Assembly (NCBI GenBank): GCA_012862575.1
Contig: BLSF01000078.1
Span: forward strand, 62,001 to 126,000
DNA length: 64,000 bases
Source: Parietichytrium sp. I65-24A
Lineage: Eukaryota > Sar > Bigyra > Thraustochytrida > Thraustochytriidae
Reading direction: 5' to 3'
In this document: positions 21,179 through 31,968 of the stretch, in pieces
Layout of the letters: each line of letters begins with the position of its first letter
How positions within the stretch are numbered: the stretch's first letter is position 1
The notes under the pieces: model-generated
Databases searched by the model: none
The model's input: the letters and a program-made list of their open reading frames with translations, nothing else
Told to the model about the DNA's origin: nothing
Translations under genes and position numbers: made by a program

Positions 21179-23176
21179 ATGAACTTGGAAATGCCAACCT
21201 CAATAGAAAGCAATGTAATGTCGCATCATGCGATATCAAGGTCACGAGGAGACACAACAGAGGACGCAAAAGCGAAAGCGCCACCGGAGGACGAGCCAGG
21301 TTCAGCGCCGCGTCAAAATGCTGCAGGGTCACTGAATAGTAAGGATGTTGGCGGGGAAAGCAGGCACATTTCCGGGAGCATGGATGTCCATATCGACGAT
21401 GGCTCTTCGTCTGCCTCTGCACAGCAAGCAGCACATGCACATGTGCAAACCCATGCAGGACACAAGAGGTCAATGAGCGGCAATATGGCTGCGCAACCTG
21501 CTTTAAGAGACCCTATGGACGCTCCTGTGCGAAAACTCTCTATAAATCTAATCCGGACGTACAAATACATCAATCAGGTGTACTACGAAAATAAACGCAA
21601 GCGACAACAAACGGAGGCAGCAGCAGCACTAGCTAGTGCTGCTGCCACCCAAAGCGGCGCATCGTCAAGCACAAACAGCGGCGTTGGTCCAAACGCTTCT
21701 CAGCAACAAGCTCCGGCTGCCTCATCGGCGATCTCGTCATCATCGTCATCCTCCTCTTCTGCGGGTACTACTCGCGCAAGAACGTACAATAATGGCTGCG
21801 ACGACGAAAACTCGGACTACATAATACGGATTGGCGAAAAGTGGAACCAGAGATACGTGGTCAAGCAGAAGATTGGCAAGGGGTCTTTTGGCCAAGTGGT
21901 CCGCGCCTTTGACGAAGTGAGGAACGAGAATGTGGCAATAAAAATTATCAAAAGCCGGAGGCCATTCTTTCTGCAGGCCAAGACTGAGATTGCTCTCTTG
22001 AATGAGCTAAATGACAAAGATCCCGACGATAAGTGGTTTATCGTGCGTCTTCTTGACACCTTCGTCCATCACAATCATCAGTGCTTGGTGTTCGAAATGC
22101 TGTCGTACAATCTGTACGACCTGCTGAGAAACACCCAGTTTTACGGCGTATCGCTTAACCTCATCAGAAAATTCGCTAGGCAGATCCTCAAGGCTCTCTA
22201 CTTCCTTGCTAGAGATGATGTCGATATTGTACACAGTGACCTGAAACCTGAAAACTTACTGCTTCGGCACCCGAAACGATCTGCGATCAAGGTGATCGAT
22301 TTTGGTTCATCTTGCAAATCAGACAAGCAAATGTATTCATACATACAATCCCGTTTTTACAGATCGCCAGAGGTGATTCTCGGGAGGCCATACAGCGTAG
22401 CAATCGATATGTGGTCACTGGGATGCATTCTTGTCGAGATGCACACTGGAGAGCCGCTTTTCTCTGGGAGTGACGAACATGATCAGATTTTCCGCCTCGT
22501 TGCAGTCAGAGGCATGCCACCCGAGAGCATGTTGGACTCTGCAAGCAAAACCCAACAGTTCTTCGAACAGAAATCTGCGACTGAGATCGCCAACGAGAAG
22601 GAGGATTCGCCTTTTCACGGTTCAAAATGGAAACTCATTCCAAGGCGAAGAGCCGAGTCCCCTGAGGCCGAGCTAGCGAGGCATCGCCGCTCACTGCAAC
22701 AAATTCTGGGACTTGATGGTGCAATCGGGCCGGCCGTGCGCCGCAATGGTGAGCCCGGGCATTCTCGGCAGATGTACGATTTGTTTATCGATCTCGTTGA
22801 CAAGATGCTCTCGTACAACCCACAGCGGAGAATCGACCCAAAAACTGCTCTCAATCACCCGTTTATTCTCTCAGACTCTCAAAATATTGTCATGCATCCC
22901 TCGTATCGCTCTTCGCTCCATCACGCCGCATCTATGGGGGGAACGGTCGGCCGGAATGCCGCGAGTGGGGTACCGCAGCATTCCGTTCCGCCCGCTGCTC
23001 CTGGCGCCGGCCCCCTCGGTGCTGTTGCTGGTGCTGGTGTAGGGGACAGCAAGGCATCTGCAGGCGACTCTGAATCCCAAAGCGATTTTTGCGCACGCAG
23101 ACCCGGATCTGCTCCTGCTGCTGCTGTGGGCGGCAACTCCAGAATCCAGAGAAAATCGGCAGCTGGCGTTAAGTAA
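21179..23176 (+). CDS. DYRK-family dual-specificity protein kinase
   Basis: A CMGC kinase of 665 residues from the first ATG. A DYRK-homology box (about 117-142: LSINLIRTYKYINQVYY) precedes a Ser/Ala/Gln-rich linker. The kinase domain has the glycine loop GKGSFGQVV, catalytic Lys in NVAIKII, HSDLKPEN (most relatives have HCD), DFGSSC, and the activation-loop YSY (QMYSYIQSRFYRSPEV) whose second Tyr is autophosphorylated in DYRKs. An insert rich in Ser/Glu/Arg sits after SGSDEHDQIFRLVAVRG. The C-terminus is low-complexity Ala/Gly/Pro. It is closest in style to DYRK1/minibrain. Upstream, a frame encoding KRRRLGG is open but lacks an ATG, so I exclude it. Confidence 0.9.
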   Translation: MNLEMPTSIESNVMSHHAISRSRGDTTEDAKAKAPPEDEPGSAPRQNAAGSLNSKDVGGESRHISGSMDVHIDDGSSSASAQQAAHAHVQTHAGHKRSMSGNMAAQPALRDPMDAPVRKLSINLIRTYKYINQVYYENKRKRQQTEAAAALASAAATQSGASSSTNSGVGPNASQQQAPAASSAISSSSSSSSSAGTTRARTYNNGCDDENSDYIIRIGEKWNQRYVVKQKIGKGSFGQVVRAFDEVRNENVAIKIIKSRRPFFLQAKTEIALLNELNDKDPDDKWFIVRLLDTFVHHNHQCLVFEMLSYNLYDLLRNTQFYGVSLNLIRKFARQILKALYFLARDDVDIVHSDLKPENLLLRHPKRSAIKVIDFGSSCKSDKQMYSYIQSRFYRSPEVILGRPYSVAIDMWSLGCILVEMHTGEPLFSGSDEHDQIFRLVAVRGMPPESMLDSASKTQQFFEQKSATEIANEKEDSPFHGSKWKLIPRRRAESPEAELARHRRSLQQILGLDGAIGPAVRRNGEPGHSRQMYDLFIDLVDKMLSYNPQRRIDPKTALNHPFILSDSQNIVMHPSYRSSLHHAASMGGTVGRNAASGVPQHSVPPAAPGAGPLGAVAGAGVGDSKASAGDSESQSDFCARRPGSAPAAAVGGNSRIQRKSAAGVK

Positions 23177-23808
23177 ATACAATGAAATAGCTTTATGTGT
23201 ATCTGTGCCCCCGTTGACCTTTACTTTCTCCCGAGTATTAAAGTATGAATGTCTCTGCCAATACATACATCGTGGACGAGAGTTGACCATGAAACCGAAT
23301 CTTCACGCAGGGCGGCTTCTGTTTGATATTCTCATAGCTCATGGCGTGGCGCAAAGTACAGAACGCGTCTCACAGAGACTGGCATTCGAAGGTCTACCCA
23401 TGTCGACTCCCGTCCCTCCTTTGTCAGCGAATGTGCAAACATGTTTTCCTCGAAGCACTGGACAAGAATTATAGAGGCTGCAAGATTTCAAACCGGGCAT
23501 CGCCACGGTAATCTGGTATCTCTGCGAGAGCTAGAACGCACGGCTCGCAATTAATTTGATTGAAAAAATCGATGCCCGCTTGTCCAATCTCGCTCACGAA
23601 CGCTCCTTTTCCAACATGGAGTATCACAAATGAACAATGCATTTACATGTGTGCATGACGGCTATTTCTGGCGAGTTAGAGTATCGCTTCAAGATGAAAT
23701 TCTTGGAATAGGCAGATTGGACTGTACCTGGTGCATACACTATTCAATCACGAATAAAAAATAGAGCAGAAATAATATCTTTTACAAAATGCATCTTGGC
23801 AAAAATGG
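23177..23808. other. short intergenic region between convergent genes
   Basis: This separates the 3' ends of the DYRK kinase and the minus-strand myosin. AT-rich, with no gene or clear repeat seen. Confidence 0.6.
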
Positions 23809-26800
23809 TTAAAGCTGTTCACGAACATATATACTAGGAACCCAGCCTTGTTCTTCGACTTGACGTCCGCTCGTATGTACTAAGCACCATTCCGAAGTGC
23901 GCTGCGCCAAAACAAGCTTTTCACCTTGCTTGACGGACAGTGCACCTTCATAATTGGCTTCAAAGTCCCACAGAACTGTTAGAAAAACCTCTTTTTTGGT
24001 CTGACCGCGGTTGTGTAGAACATCGTGCTCACTATCACCTTCACCGCTTTCGTCCAAGTCGTCGTCATCATCGTCTTCGCCAAGACTGTCAAGGTCATGC
24101 TGGTCTGCAGAGTCAGCGCTTTCAAGGGAGTCCCCCCTTTCAGTGCGACGTTCGCAGCCATCAAAGAACGTCAGACTCGAATGGGTGTTATTACTTGGCA
24201 GCTGCGCAACGGTGTCTGCTTCGTTCTCATCATCTTGATCTTTTTCAATTCCGCGGAGGCCGGCGTCGCCGACATCCTCGCCTTCGCTTGCGCTGCGAGT
24301 GCGGGAGACGTTTGGACTCTCAAGTCCTTGAATTGCCTCCGTGTTCCCGAGGGACTCCTCAGAAATCTCGTCACACCTGGCAAATTTGCCTGCGTTCCCA
24401 ACCACCCTCCTGACATTTGGATCTGGCACGTAAGGCTTCAAAGCTCCAAACCTTTGTCTTAACGTGGCAATGTCCTCTGTTTTGGGTAGTTTCTTTGGCG
24501 AGTATGGAAAGGTCATATCCCCGTAATAAGCCGAGTAAATCGCGCACAGGTATTGCTCTCCGTTTGCTCTCGCATGGCGACGAAGCCAAGCAACTAGATA
24601 AAACTCAAACTCGTCTGGTACGGGGAAGCACAACACGCACATACCCAGAAGATCCCACCCCTTGGAGGCAGAGTCCATGGAGGGATTCTCTGTCAACTGC
24701 TTCATCAACTGCATGAATATCTCTGTCCGAAGAACGGGCTCTTGAACGCCTTTACAGATCACGTCACAGGCTAAAGCGTCTCGCAAAGGGTACTTTCGAT
24801 CCCCCATGTATCCCAAGATATCTTTGAAAAGTACCTTGGCGATCGTGGACAAAGACTGATTTCCGGTCGAGGTTTTGGCAGTCCCAAACTCCAAGAGCGA
24901 GGTATGAATTGGCCGGTTTGTCCACTGCAACATTCCTTGCGCCAGCGCGTCTTTTTGAAGGGAAAGACCAAACATTCTTGAGTGCGCAAAATCGTAGGGG
25001 TCTCTCAGCTTGGAGTATCGCGCCAGCTCAAATTGGTCGGCGTGAGCCTCTAGCAAGAGTTCTTTCAGGCGTATTTCTCGCTGAATCTTCTGCACGGGGT
25101 CATCCAATTCTATCGCCCGCTTAAGCTGAAGCTTTACAAACTCGTCTTCTGGTAATCGCAGTAGGTAATTTAGCTCCTCCACCACCTCGCTCACATGGCC
25201 GATCCGAGCAGCCTCTACAGAGAGCTCCGCCATGCGATCGCGATCTAAAATCTGCAAAGCCTCCCTGGCTGGAACGTCAATTCGCACTCCTGCGCATTTT
25301 GCGAGTGCCTCCTTGGCAGACTCAAGAATGGATTCGGAATTCGGCGCATCATAGACTTTCTTAATGTCGATGATGCGCTGCACTGCTGCCCCAAGATCTT
25401 GATACACGGTTTCAGGGTCACTGTCATACTTTTGCAGCAGCTCTGTGACCTTTGCGGAAGCTTCGTTCCATTGCTTGAGGCTTGCACGGAGTTGCTTAGC
25501 CATGGCGAGGCTTCTGGGCTCGAAACTGAAGAGAAGCCTTAGATGGCCCACGTTCTCGGCAGAAAATTTAATCGCACTCTCCAACTTGTCGAGATCATGA
25601 AAGTCATCGCAAGCTTCCTGTAGCCTCTCTTCCGAACTCGATAATCGCCTGGTGAATTCCCTCGCCAGATAGCCTCTGACAATTCGCTGACATATGGGCA
25701 CAATCTTTTCGAGGGCGAGATTACGCAGCAATTCAAGCAAACGATGCTCCTTGGTTTGACAAAATATCATGGTGGATCCCACCCTCACTTCGTCAAAGTT
25801 TTGATTTGAAACATGGAGAATTTCTTTGCACAAGCCCACCGCGCTTTCGTTGATCGAGTTTTGATAGTGTGACCAATGCAATTTAGCACTTTGGCCGCTA
25901 GGGACGGGATCCCTTCCATGATTTATACAACCGTATCTTGAAGCAAACTGGTGATGCAGGTACCGGAACGGGAAACCGGTTTTTTGAATCTCCACAGCCT
26001 CAAACACACCAGAATAGCGCAACTGCTCCACACAGGTCCTCGCGTCGAATAAGTCGGGGCTCTTTTGGTCGTTTGGCTTGATGCAGCGTACGAAACGAGG
26101 AACGGTCGTTGACAGAGCTCCAACGAGGGCTTGTAGTTGTCTTCGAAACTGGTGCGAAAGCGTTTTCTGCTGGGCGCTGTTGGAAAAAGAGGAAGTGCCG
26201 GATCCGTTGCATTTCTTCCTGTCAGAAAATAGTTGGGCAGTCAACTCAGCCTTCGATCGAGTACAGAGACGGCAAAGACCGTAGAAGAGTGTGTCCTTGT
26301 TTTTCTCCAGAAAACCAGTGCAATCATACTCAACCACACCTGCATAATGCAGCACTTCAAAAGAGCCACTAAAGCCGCCAGAAGGCGATTGACTCTGCGA
26401 ACTCGGGCTGGATGAGGAGTTTATGTCAACCACACGGAACTGATGGGAGCCTTCTAAGCGACTTCTCGCTTTCCGAAGAAAAGACTCATCTGATCCCTTC
26501 GGGACTTTTATTTCCTCATCAAGTAATGGGAGCAACCCGGTACTGCTATTTTCAAAAACTTCCAGGAGGGACACATTATCCACAAAGTGGACCTCCTCGA
26601 AGTGAATGTTTTCTCGCTCGTAGAGATCCCTCTCTTCCTTGAAAATCAGCTTGTTGAAGTGCTGCTGTAGCTTCTCGTTGGCGTAATTGATCAAAAACTG
26701 TTCAAAGGAATTCTTTTGAAACATCTCAAAGCCGAAGATATCGAGAATCCCAATGACATTGTGGCTCCCCATCGCCACATCCTCCTCCGCCGTATTGTGA

Positions 26801-28857
26801 GTGCCAGCCTGGGAGTCGGCCCCCAAGGAAACGTTTACACGGTGTACTAGCCAGTCAAACTGCTTTCCGTAGATTGCTTTCGCCAGGGAGTCACGCCCCA
26901 CCCTCGCCTGCTTAGGATTGAGTGGAATTACACTCTCCTCTCCGCGAACAAGGAGGGTTTTGTAGCACAAAGCCGCTACTAACTCCTCCGGAGACAACTC
27001 CAGAAACTGGGCTGCTTTGTTCAGGTAAGGTTTTGTTTTGCTATCAATAGCGGAGCCTTCCAATGACCCATCCATCATTTCAGAAATGAAGTCGATATTT
27101 CCGAGGAATAACACGGCAACTGTTGTTTGTAAGACCCACTCCGTTTCGCCCGCGGAGAACCCGAGCCTCTGCATAGCGCCTGTCACGTCTTCGAGCTTGA
27201 ACTTGCTGTCCACCTCCGGAACAAGAAGGCAGCCTGACTTTGAGATGTAGTTGAACTCCTTGGGATCTCCTAGCTCGTACTTGATTTTGGTAGCTTCATC
27301 CGCAAATAGCTGGTAAAAGATGTGGTAGTTGCGCTCGCTGGGTTGCTGATGAACCACGCGGCTTTTTTCAAGTAAATAATTTACGATGCGAGCGCTGGAA
27401 ATCTGCTCACCGGCTGGTGTGAAATGAATCTCGATCCACTTCCCAAAACGACTGCTGTTGTGGTTGCGGACTGTCTTGGCGTTCCCAAAGGCTTCCAACA
27501 CCGGGTTGGCCATAATAATTTTCTCCTCAACAGGGGATTCGGATTGCACCGAGTCAACTAGAAAGTTCAGGCACTGCTTCGTCGCCTCGGTTTTGCCTGA
27601 TCCTGAGTCCCCACTGACTATAATACATTGGCTACGCTGCTCCTCCAACAGCCCTTTGAGCGCGTCGCTCGCGATACTAAAGATGTGAGGCGCCAAGTGC
27701 TTGTTGGGTGGCTCGTTGCGATACATTTCGATGTACGACGGTGTGTACAGATGAAGCGTTTTGAAGGGATTCACGGAAATGAGGATTCTCCTGTTGGCCC
27801 CAACCCATGTATATATCTCTGTGCGACGGTATCGCTCGCGTAAATTTCGAAGCACCGTTGCTTCATTTGAGGCGTCCAGCATTACCAAATCGTCTTCAAC
27901 AACGCGTAAGCTTGCTTCATTTTCCACTCGCATGAGCCCCGAATGCCCTTCGGGAATATTACAGGTTCGACCACCATTGAGTGGCTTGCAATCAACAGAG
28001 CCGTCCGGATAAACTTCAACAATGATTCCAATATCCCACACCTTGGTAGGGTGCGGAAACCACACCAGATTGCGGCCTCCGTAAGACAGCCTATCACGCG
28101 TTTTTCTGAGCTCCTCAGGCTTTTCGCACGAGAATTGGCCCGTTGCTGAGTTGTGATAAAATAAGACACCATCACTCGTCCTGTTCTCCGTCCATGCAAT
28201 CTCTCGCGCGGCTTGATTCTGGCTTTCGATACTCCTCACCGGCAAACGCCTGTTGCTAGAAGTCCGGCACCGAATAAGTTTGGAGCTCGATCCGAAGAGA
28301 TTGTGCCGTGAGTTGGGCCGCGGAGGCATATGCCCTGTCGACTCTTCCGTCCGCGTTTGTGAATCGTGAGACTCCGACTTCCACGAATGCACAGACGAGA
28401 CGCTTGAAGCGCTGCTGTACCTGCGCGGCAGTCTTGTCTTCGCGTTAAAGGACGCCTTCTTGCTGAATGAGAGTCCGTTTGCGACGCTGCCCATCAGCGA
28501 ACTCCGTTTCCGAGTAAATGACGCCTTGCTCGTAGGCGGGAAGTTGCCGCTGCTCTGATGCGAGTGGAAAGATCCTTGCGGATCCAGCATGCTCTTCCCT
28601 TCCAAGTGAGGCTCAATCTCTCGCTTCTCTTCCTCCGTCACTGCTGGCTCACTGGCGCCACCGTGCAAGCTTTTTACCAGGTCCGGCACATTCTCTACGG
28701 GTTGCCAACCGTCTAGTCCCGGCGACCACACCAGCGTCTCTGGGAGAACATTGCGTCCAGTCCATTCCGCCAGCAGATCTTCAAACGCCACGGGACCTAC
28801 CCTCTGGTCATGGTTCGCGCCGCGGAGGAAGTACCACTGACTGCTCTTCGCGTCCAT
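23809..28857 (-). CDS. unconventional myosin: GYF-WW-motor-IQ-MyTH4-SH3
   Basis: A 1682-residue actin motor in one uninterrupted frame. Residues ~5-60 form a GYF_2-like domain (QWYFLRG ... GPVAFEDLLAEW). A Ser/Arg-rich linker leads to a WW-like module (~218-252) whose second Trp is replaced by Cys (QFSCEKPEE). The motor (~320-1030) has P-loop GDSGSGKT (416-423), switch I NHNSSRFGKW, and switch II DIFGFEMF. One IQ motif follows (ICQRIVRGYLAREF), then an extended helical region, a MyTH4 domain (~1284-1453; LRTEIFMQLMKQLTENP), an acidic Asp/Glu linker and a C-terminal SH3 (~1624-1682; LWDFEANYEGALSV). No FERM domain follows MyTH4, unlike myosins VII, X and XV. Likely cargo or membrane linkage through the adaptor domains; class not assigned. 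Confidence 0.92.
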   Translation of the reverse strand: MDAKSSQWYFLRGANHDQRVGPVAFEDLLAEWTGRNVLPETLVWSPGLDGWQPVENVPDLVKSLHGGASEPAVTEEEKREIEPHLEGKSMLDPQGSFHSHQSSGNFPPTSKASFTRKRSSLMGSVANGLSFSKKASFNAKTRLPRRYSSASSVSSVHSWKSESHDSQTRTEESTGHMPPRPNSRHNLFGSSSKLIRCRTSSNRRLPVRSIESQNQAAREIAWTENRTSDGVLFYHNSATGQFSCEKPEELRKTRDRLSYGGRNLVWFPHPTKVWDIGIIVEVYPDGSVDCKPLNGGRTCNIPEGHSGLMRVENEASLRVVEDDLVMLDASNEATVLRNLRERYRRTEIYTWVGANRRILISVNPFKTLHLYTPSYIEMYRNEPPNKHLAPHIFSIASDALKGLLEEQRSQCIIVSGDSGSGKTEATKQCLNFLVDSVQSESPVEEKIIMANPVLEAFGNAKTVRNHNSSRFGKWIEIHFTPAGEQISSARIVNYLLEKSRVVHQQPSERNYHIFYQLFADEATKIKYELGDPKEFNYISKSGCLLVPEVDSKFKLEDVTGAMQRLGFSAGETEWVLQTTVAVLFLGNIDFISEMMDGSLEGSAIDSKTKPYLNKAAQFLELSPEELVAALCYKTLLVRGEESVIPLNPKQARVGRDSLAKAIYGKQFDWLVHRVNVSLGADSQAGTHNTAEEDVAMGSHNVIGILDIFGFEMFQKNSFEQFLINYANEKLQQHFNKLIFKEERDLYERENIHFEEVHFVDNVSLLEVFENSSTGLLPLLDEEIKVPKGSDESFLRKARSRLEGSHQFRVVDINSSSSPSSQSQSPSGGFSGSFEVLHYAGVVEYDCTGFLEKNKDTLFYGLCRLCTRSKAELTAQLFSDRKKCNGSGTSSFSNSAQQKTLSHQFRRQLQALVGALSTTVPRFVRCIKPNDQKSPDLFDARTCVEQLRYSGVFEAVEIQKTGFPFRYLHHQFASRYGCINHGRDPVPSGQSAKLHWSHYQNSINESAVGLCKEILHVSNQNFDEVRVGSTMIFCQTKEHRLLELLRNLALEKIVPICQRIVRGYLAREFTRRLSSSEERLQEACDDFHDLDKLESAIKFSAENVGHLRLLFSFEPRSLAMAKQLRASLKQWNEASAKVTELLQKYDSDPETVYQDLGAAVQRIIDIKKVYDAPNSESILESAKEALAKCAGVRIDVPAREALQILDRDRMAELSVEAARIGHVSEVVEELNYLLRLPEDEFVKLQLKRAIELDDPVQKIQREIRLKELLLEAHADQFELARYSKLRDPYDFAHSRMFGLSLQKDALAQGMLQWTNRPIHTSLLEFGTAKTSTGNQSLSTIAKVLFKDILGYMGDRKYPLRDALACDVICKGVQEPVLRTEIFMQLMKQLTENPSMDSASKGWDLLGMCVLCFPVPDEFEFYLVAWLRRHARANGEQYLCAIYSAYYGDMTFPYSPKKLPKTEDIATLRQRFGALKPYVPDPNVRRVVGNAGKFARCDEISEESLGNTEAIQGLESPNVSRTRSASEGEDVGDAGLRGIEKDQDDENEADTVAQLPSNNTHSSLTFFDGCERRTERGDSLESADSADQHDLDSLGEDDDDDDLDESGEGDSEHDVLHNRGQTKKEVFLTVLWDFEANYEGALSVKQGEKLVLAQRTSEWCLVHTSGRQVEEQGWVPSIYVREQL

Positions 28858-29223
28858 CTCGCCGCAAGGGCCGCATGCACCGGGCCGATGGAGAGCACGA
28901 CCAACCAGTGAACCGAACGAACCGCCAGGCAGGCCGACGACGCAGCCCGCTGCAATGCAAATGGGATCGCGAAGTCAGCAAGTCCGTCCACCTTTGCTAC
29001 TTTACTACTTTGCTTTCCACCTCTCCGCGGTGAGACCGCCACCACCTCGTCGACTGCGCCTCTGCGCTCGCGAGCACAGCTCGCTCGATGCCAGCGCGAC
29101 GAGGCAGGTGCGATTGAATGTGATTGAGCTGTGAGCTGTGAGCTCTGTGCAGCGAGCGGTGGTGTGTGAGGGGACCAGGAGGTTGGTGAATGGCGCTGTC
29201 CTCTGTGCCAAATCAACAAGGAG

Positions 29224-29245
29224 GGAATGAATGAATGAATGAATG
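29224..29245. repeat. (GAAT)n microsatellite
   Basis: Five GAAT units, about 367-388 bp upstream of the myosin start codon. Confidence 0.85.
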
Positions 29246-31608
29246 CCTCGCCGCGGTAGCGCAACGTAGCCGCCCGTAGTGAGCCACCGCGAAAGACAGA
29301 GAGAGTGAGAAAGAGTGAGAGTGACAGAGACAGAGAGGGAGAGCCGCTATGCTGCTGCTGAGGCGCGTTAGCTCTAGGATTGTCGGTCAATCAGTGTCAG
29401 GCTCTCGCTAGGAGAGTCCGAGGAGCTGCAGGACCCTGATCCCTGAGTGAGGTTGCTGTGGAAAGTGCCGAGCCCCCTAAGTCACTTGCGGCTAACAGAG
29501 GCTCGGAGCGTTGTGGTCGGCGAAGGGAGGTAGATGAGTATGGCTGTTGATCAGGCCCTGGGCGTCGAGAATAGATGAAGGGAATTGGAAAGCAGTGAAA
29601 CAGTGTTCTTTTGTGAATGGCAATGGTGCTGGTTTTGTTGTGTAGTTTTAAAAGTTAGATTCGGATATGAACGAACGGTCTTGCCCTGCAACGCCCGCAA
29701 CGAATGCCAGTTGCGGCGTTCCGAACTTGCGTCATGGTGTGATTAGAGCTCTTGCTGGAAGAGGATCCATCTTGGTGCTCGGTTATTTGTGAAACTCCAA
29801 ACTCTGACCCAGCGATCGCAACTCGGAGACAGCCAAGAAAAAGCTTGAGAGTAAGAACATCCACCAGCATCACCTGCATGAGCATGGGCACGACATGCAT
29901 CTGTGGCCTCGGATGACGCAACAACGATCGCAAGAGCCATGAGCAATGCGCAGCTTTCTTCGCCAAGTCTTTCAAACGTCAATAGAGTTCCTCCGAGTAC
30001 TTGCTACTCTCATTCAGTGTTCAATCAATCAATGAACGACACCAATCAGAACAAAGTGATAATAAATTCAGAATCAGGACTATCAGGACTCAAGAGATAA
30101 ACAAAATTGTTCTCAAAGAACAAGAACAAGAGAGTAAATAGAGTAAACTTGCTTGATTGAAGCTGACTTGAAATTCGTACCGGTACTATACTAGTAAATT
30201 TTGCTTTAGGGGCCTCAGTAGGACGAAAAAACGGTCTGATGAGTTCTCTTAGTACCGTACATATCGCCAAGGCTAACCACAGTACTCTTTTCGTCCCACT
30301 ATGGTCACTTTACAGTTAATGCTCGAGACATACCGTGCTTTACTACCCGAGCTTCAATTATGCTTTGCGCTAGTAGTAACTAAAGTTGTGAAGTGCGGCT
30401 GATACCAGACTCTCGAAGTGCCATGTCTCATCGTACACATCTACTTACGCCATTTATTAAGGGCTGTTTATTGTTCTAATAATCGTAAGCAATTTAGTAA
30501 TTGTGCGCGGTAAGATCCTGGTAGCGGTAGCTGGGTTAGTTTCCATGGGCAACGAGTTTCGACTCGAGTAGGATTTAGCTATATATTCTGGTAGCAATGA
30601 CTGCCTTGAGTTTGACCCTCTCTCTTCCCTCTAAGCGTTTGAGTGGAGGATTCAAGAGGGGGTAAGTATTATGCCTAACATTGCTTGACTTTGGAATACT
30701 GTGAATTGCCATCAGGAACAAGGAATCTTCTCTGATCCTCCCTCAAATTCTCATTGTTGGTAAATTGCTGAATCTGATTTCAATCAAGACGCTTCTGAGA
30801 ACATCTACAGCAATATTGCAAAGGTGCTCAAGGTATGCAGAGCATACATACAGCGGGTTGGAAGATTGCCGAGAACGCGAACGAGAGGATCGGGCAAACA
30901 AGTCTGAGCTCCCCCTCCAAGTCCTAGTCCACGCTAATTTCACCGTAATGTTTGCGCGAGGGTCTTGCAGCACTTCGCGTAGACTGAGACCGACTGCGGA
31001 GTTGACTTGTCTACCATCTCACGGTCACACAGATCGCACAGATCGCACTGACCGCACTGACAGCGCACATAGCACAGGCACTGACCTGGCGTGAAGATCT
31101 CTACTAGATCTCTCTCGCTGTCAGTGAACAATCCGCAACTCGGCATTATGAATTATGAATTATGAAATTCTCAACCCTGAGAAACTTCCCTTCCCACCTT
31201 CCCTCCCCCACTCCTACCGCTTCTCCTAATTGACGCTATCCCTCAGGAAGGGTTTCGCACAACGTACGCCATTGTACGCCTTCACTACTACATAACACCT
31301 CCTATCGGTATCGCTACCACACCCCTACGGTTCACAGCTCCACCTAAGCGACAACTAATGCGAGGTATCGTACCGAGTCGTACCAGGGTCTTAAGCACAC
31401 AGTTAGCGAGGGCGTAGAAGGGCGAAATGTAATGTGGCGTGCGCGCCAATTTCGGGAGGAGTCCTAGCGGCAGTCAGGGTATACAGTAGCGGGGCGGAGG
31501 GAGAGAGAGTCTGGAGAGTCTGTAGTCTGTAGTCTGGTGCGAAGGACAGGAGCGCGAGGCACGCCTTCAACATCCTTCAACGCGCGTCAGTGAGAAATTG
31601 AGAAAGTG

Positions 31609-31717
31609 ACTGACTGAGTGACTGAGTGACTGATTGACTGACTGAGAAATCGAGAAAGTGAAGGACGGATTGAGTGAGTGAGTGAGTGAGTGAGTGAGTG
31701 AGTGAGTGAGTGAGTGA
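31609..31717. repeat. (GACT/GAGT)n then (GAGT)n arrays
   Basis: A mixed GACT/GAGT stretch (31609-31645) and, after a short interruption, an uninterrupted GAGT run of about 11 units (31672-31717). Together they end about 250 bp before the armadillo-like gene's start codon. Confidence 0.9.
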
Positions 31718-31968
31718 TCGAAAGGCGCCGACGAGTTGCCAAATAGATGGACTGACCCAAAGGCGGTTTCTGCGTCGCAAGTCTCGAGACAGAGGTAGTC
31801 TTTTGTCAAAAGGTGCAAATTTGCTGGAGCTCAAAGGCTGGTTGCGGAGGACTGCCTGGACGCTGCCTTGGAGGGAGGGAGGCAGGGCGGGGCTTCGGAG
31901 TCGTGCAGAGGGGGCTGGCCCAAGGTGGCAAGCTGGATCCGCTGTTTTGAGGCGGCGAGGGACCGGAG

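Larger units (their letters stand above)
28858..31968. other. 3.1-kb divergent intergenic region
   Basis: It lies between the myosin start (minus) and the first armadillo gene start (plus). It contains GAAT and GAGT/GACT arrays, a GA-rich tract (29294-29342), GTACCGGTAC palindromes and a small ATGAATT island (31147-31169). No gene is supportable; see the rejected spliced frame at 30597-31094. Confidence 0.5.

Noticed and set aside
29655-29982. Overlapping minus-strand frames with a short hydrophobic start
   Set aside because: The hydrophobic stretch is weak and neither frame shows similarity or sensible composition.
30597-31094. Possible two-exon gene: ATG at 30597, GTAAGT at 30662, CTAAC and CAG ending at 30715, frame continuing to 31094
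   Set aside because: The phase works, but the intron (54 nt) is much shorter than the four well-supported ones and the product has no domain or gene-like composition; it ends in a TDR-type simple repeat.
31672-31717. CRISPR-like array
   Set aside because: Continuous GAGT microsatellite without spacers, in eukaryotic DNA.
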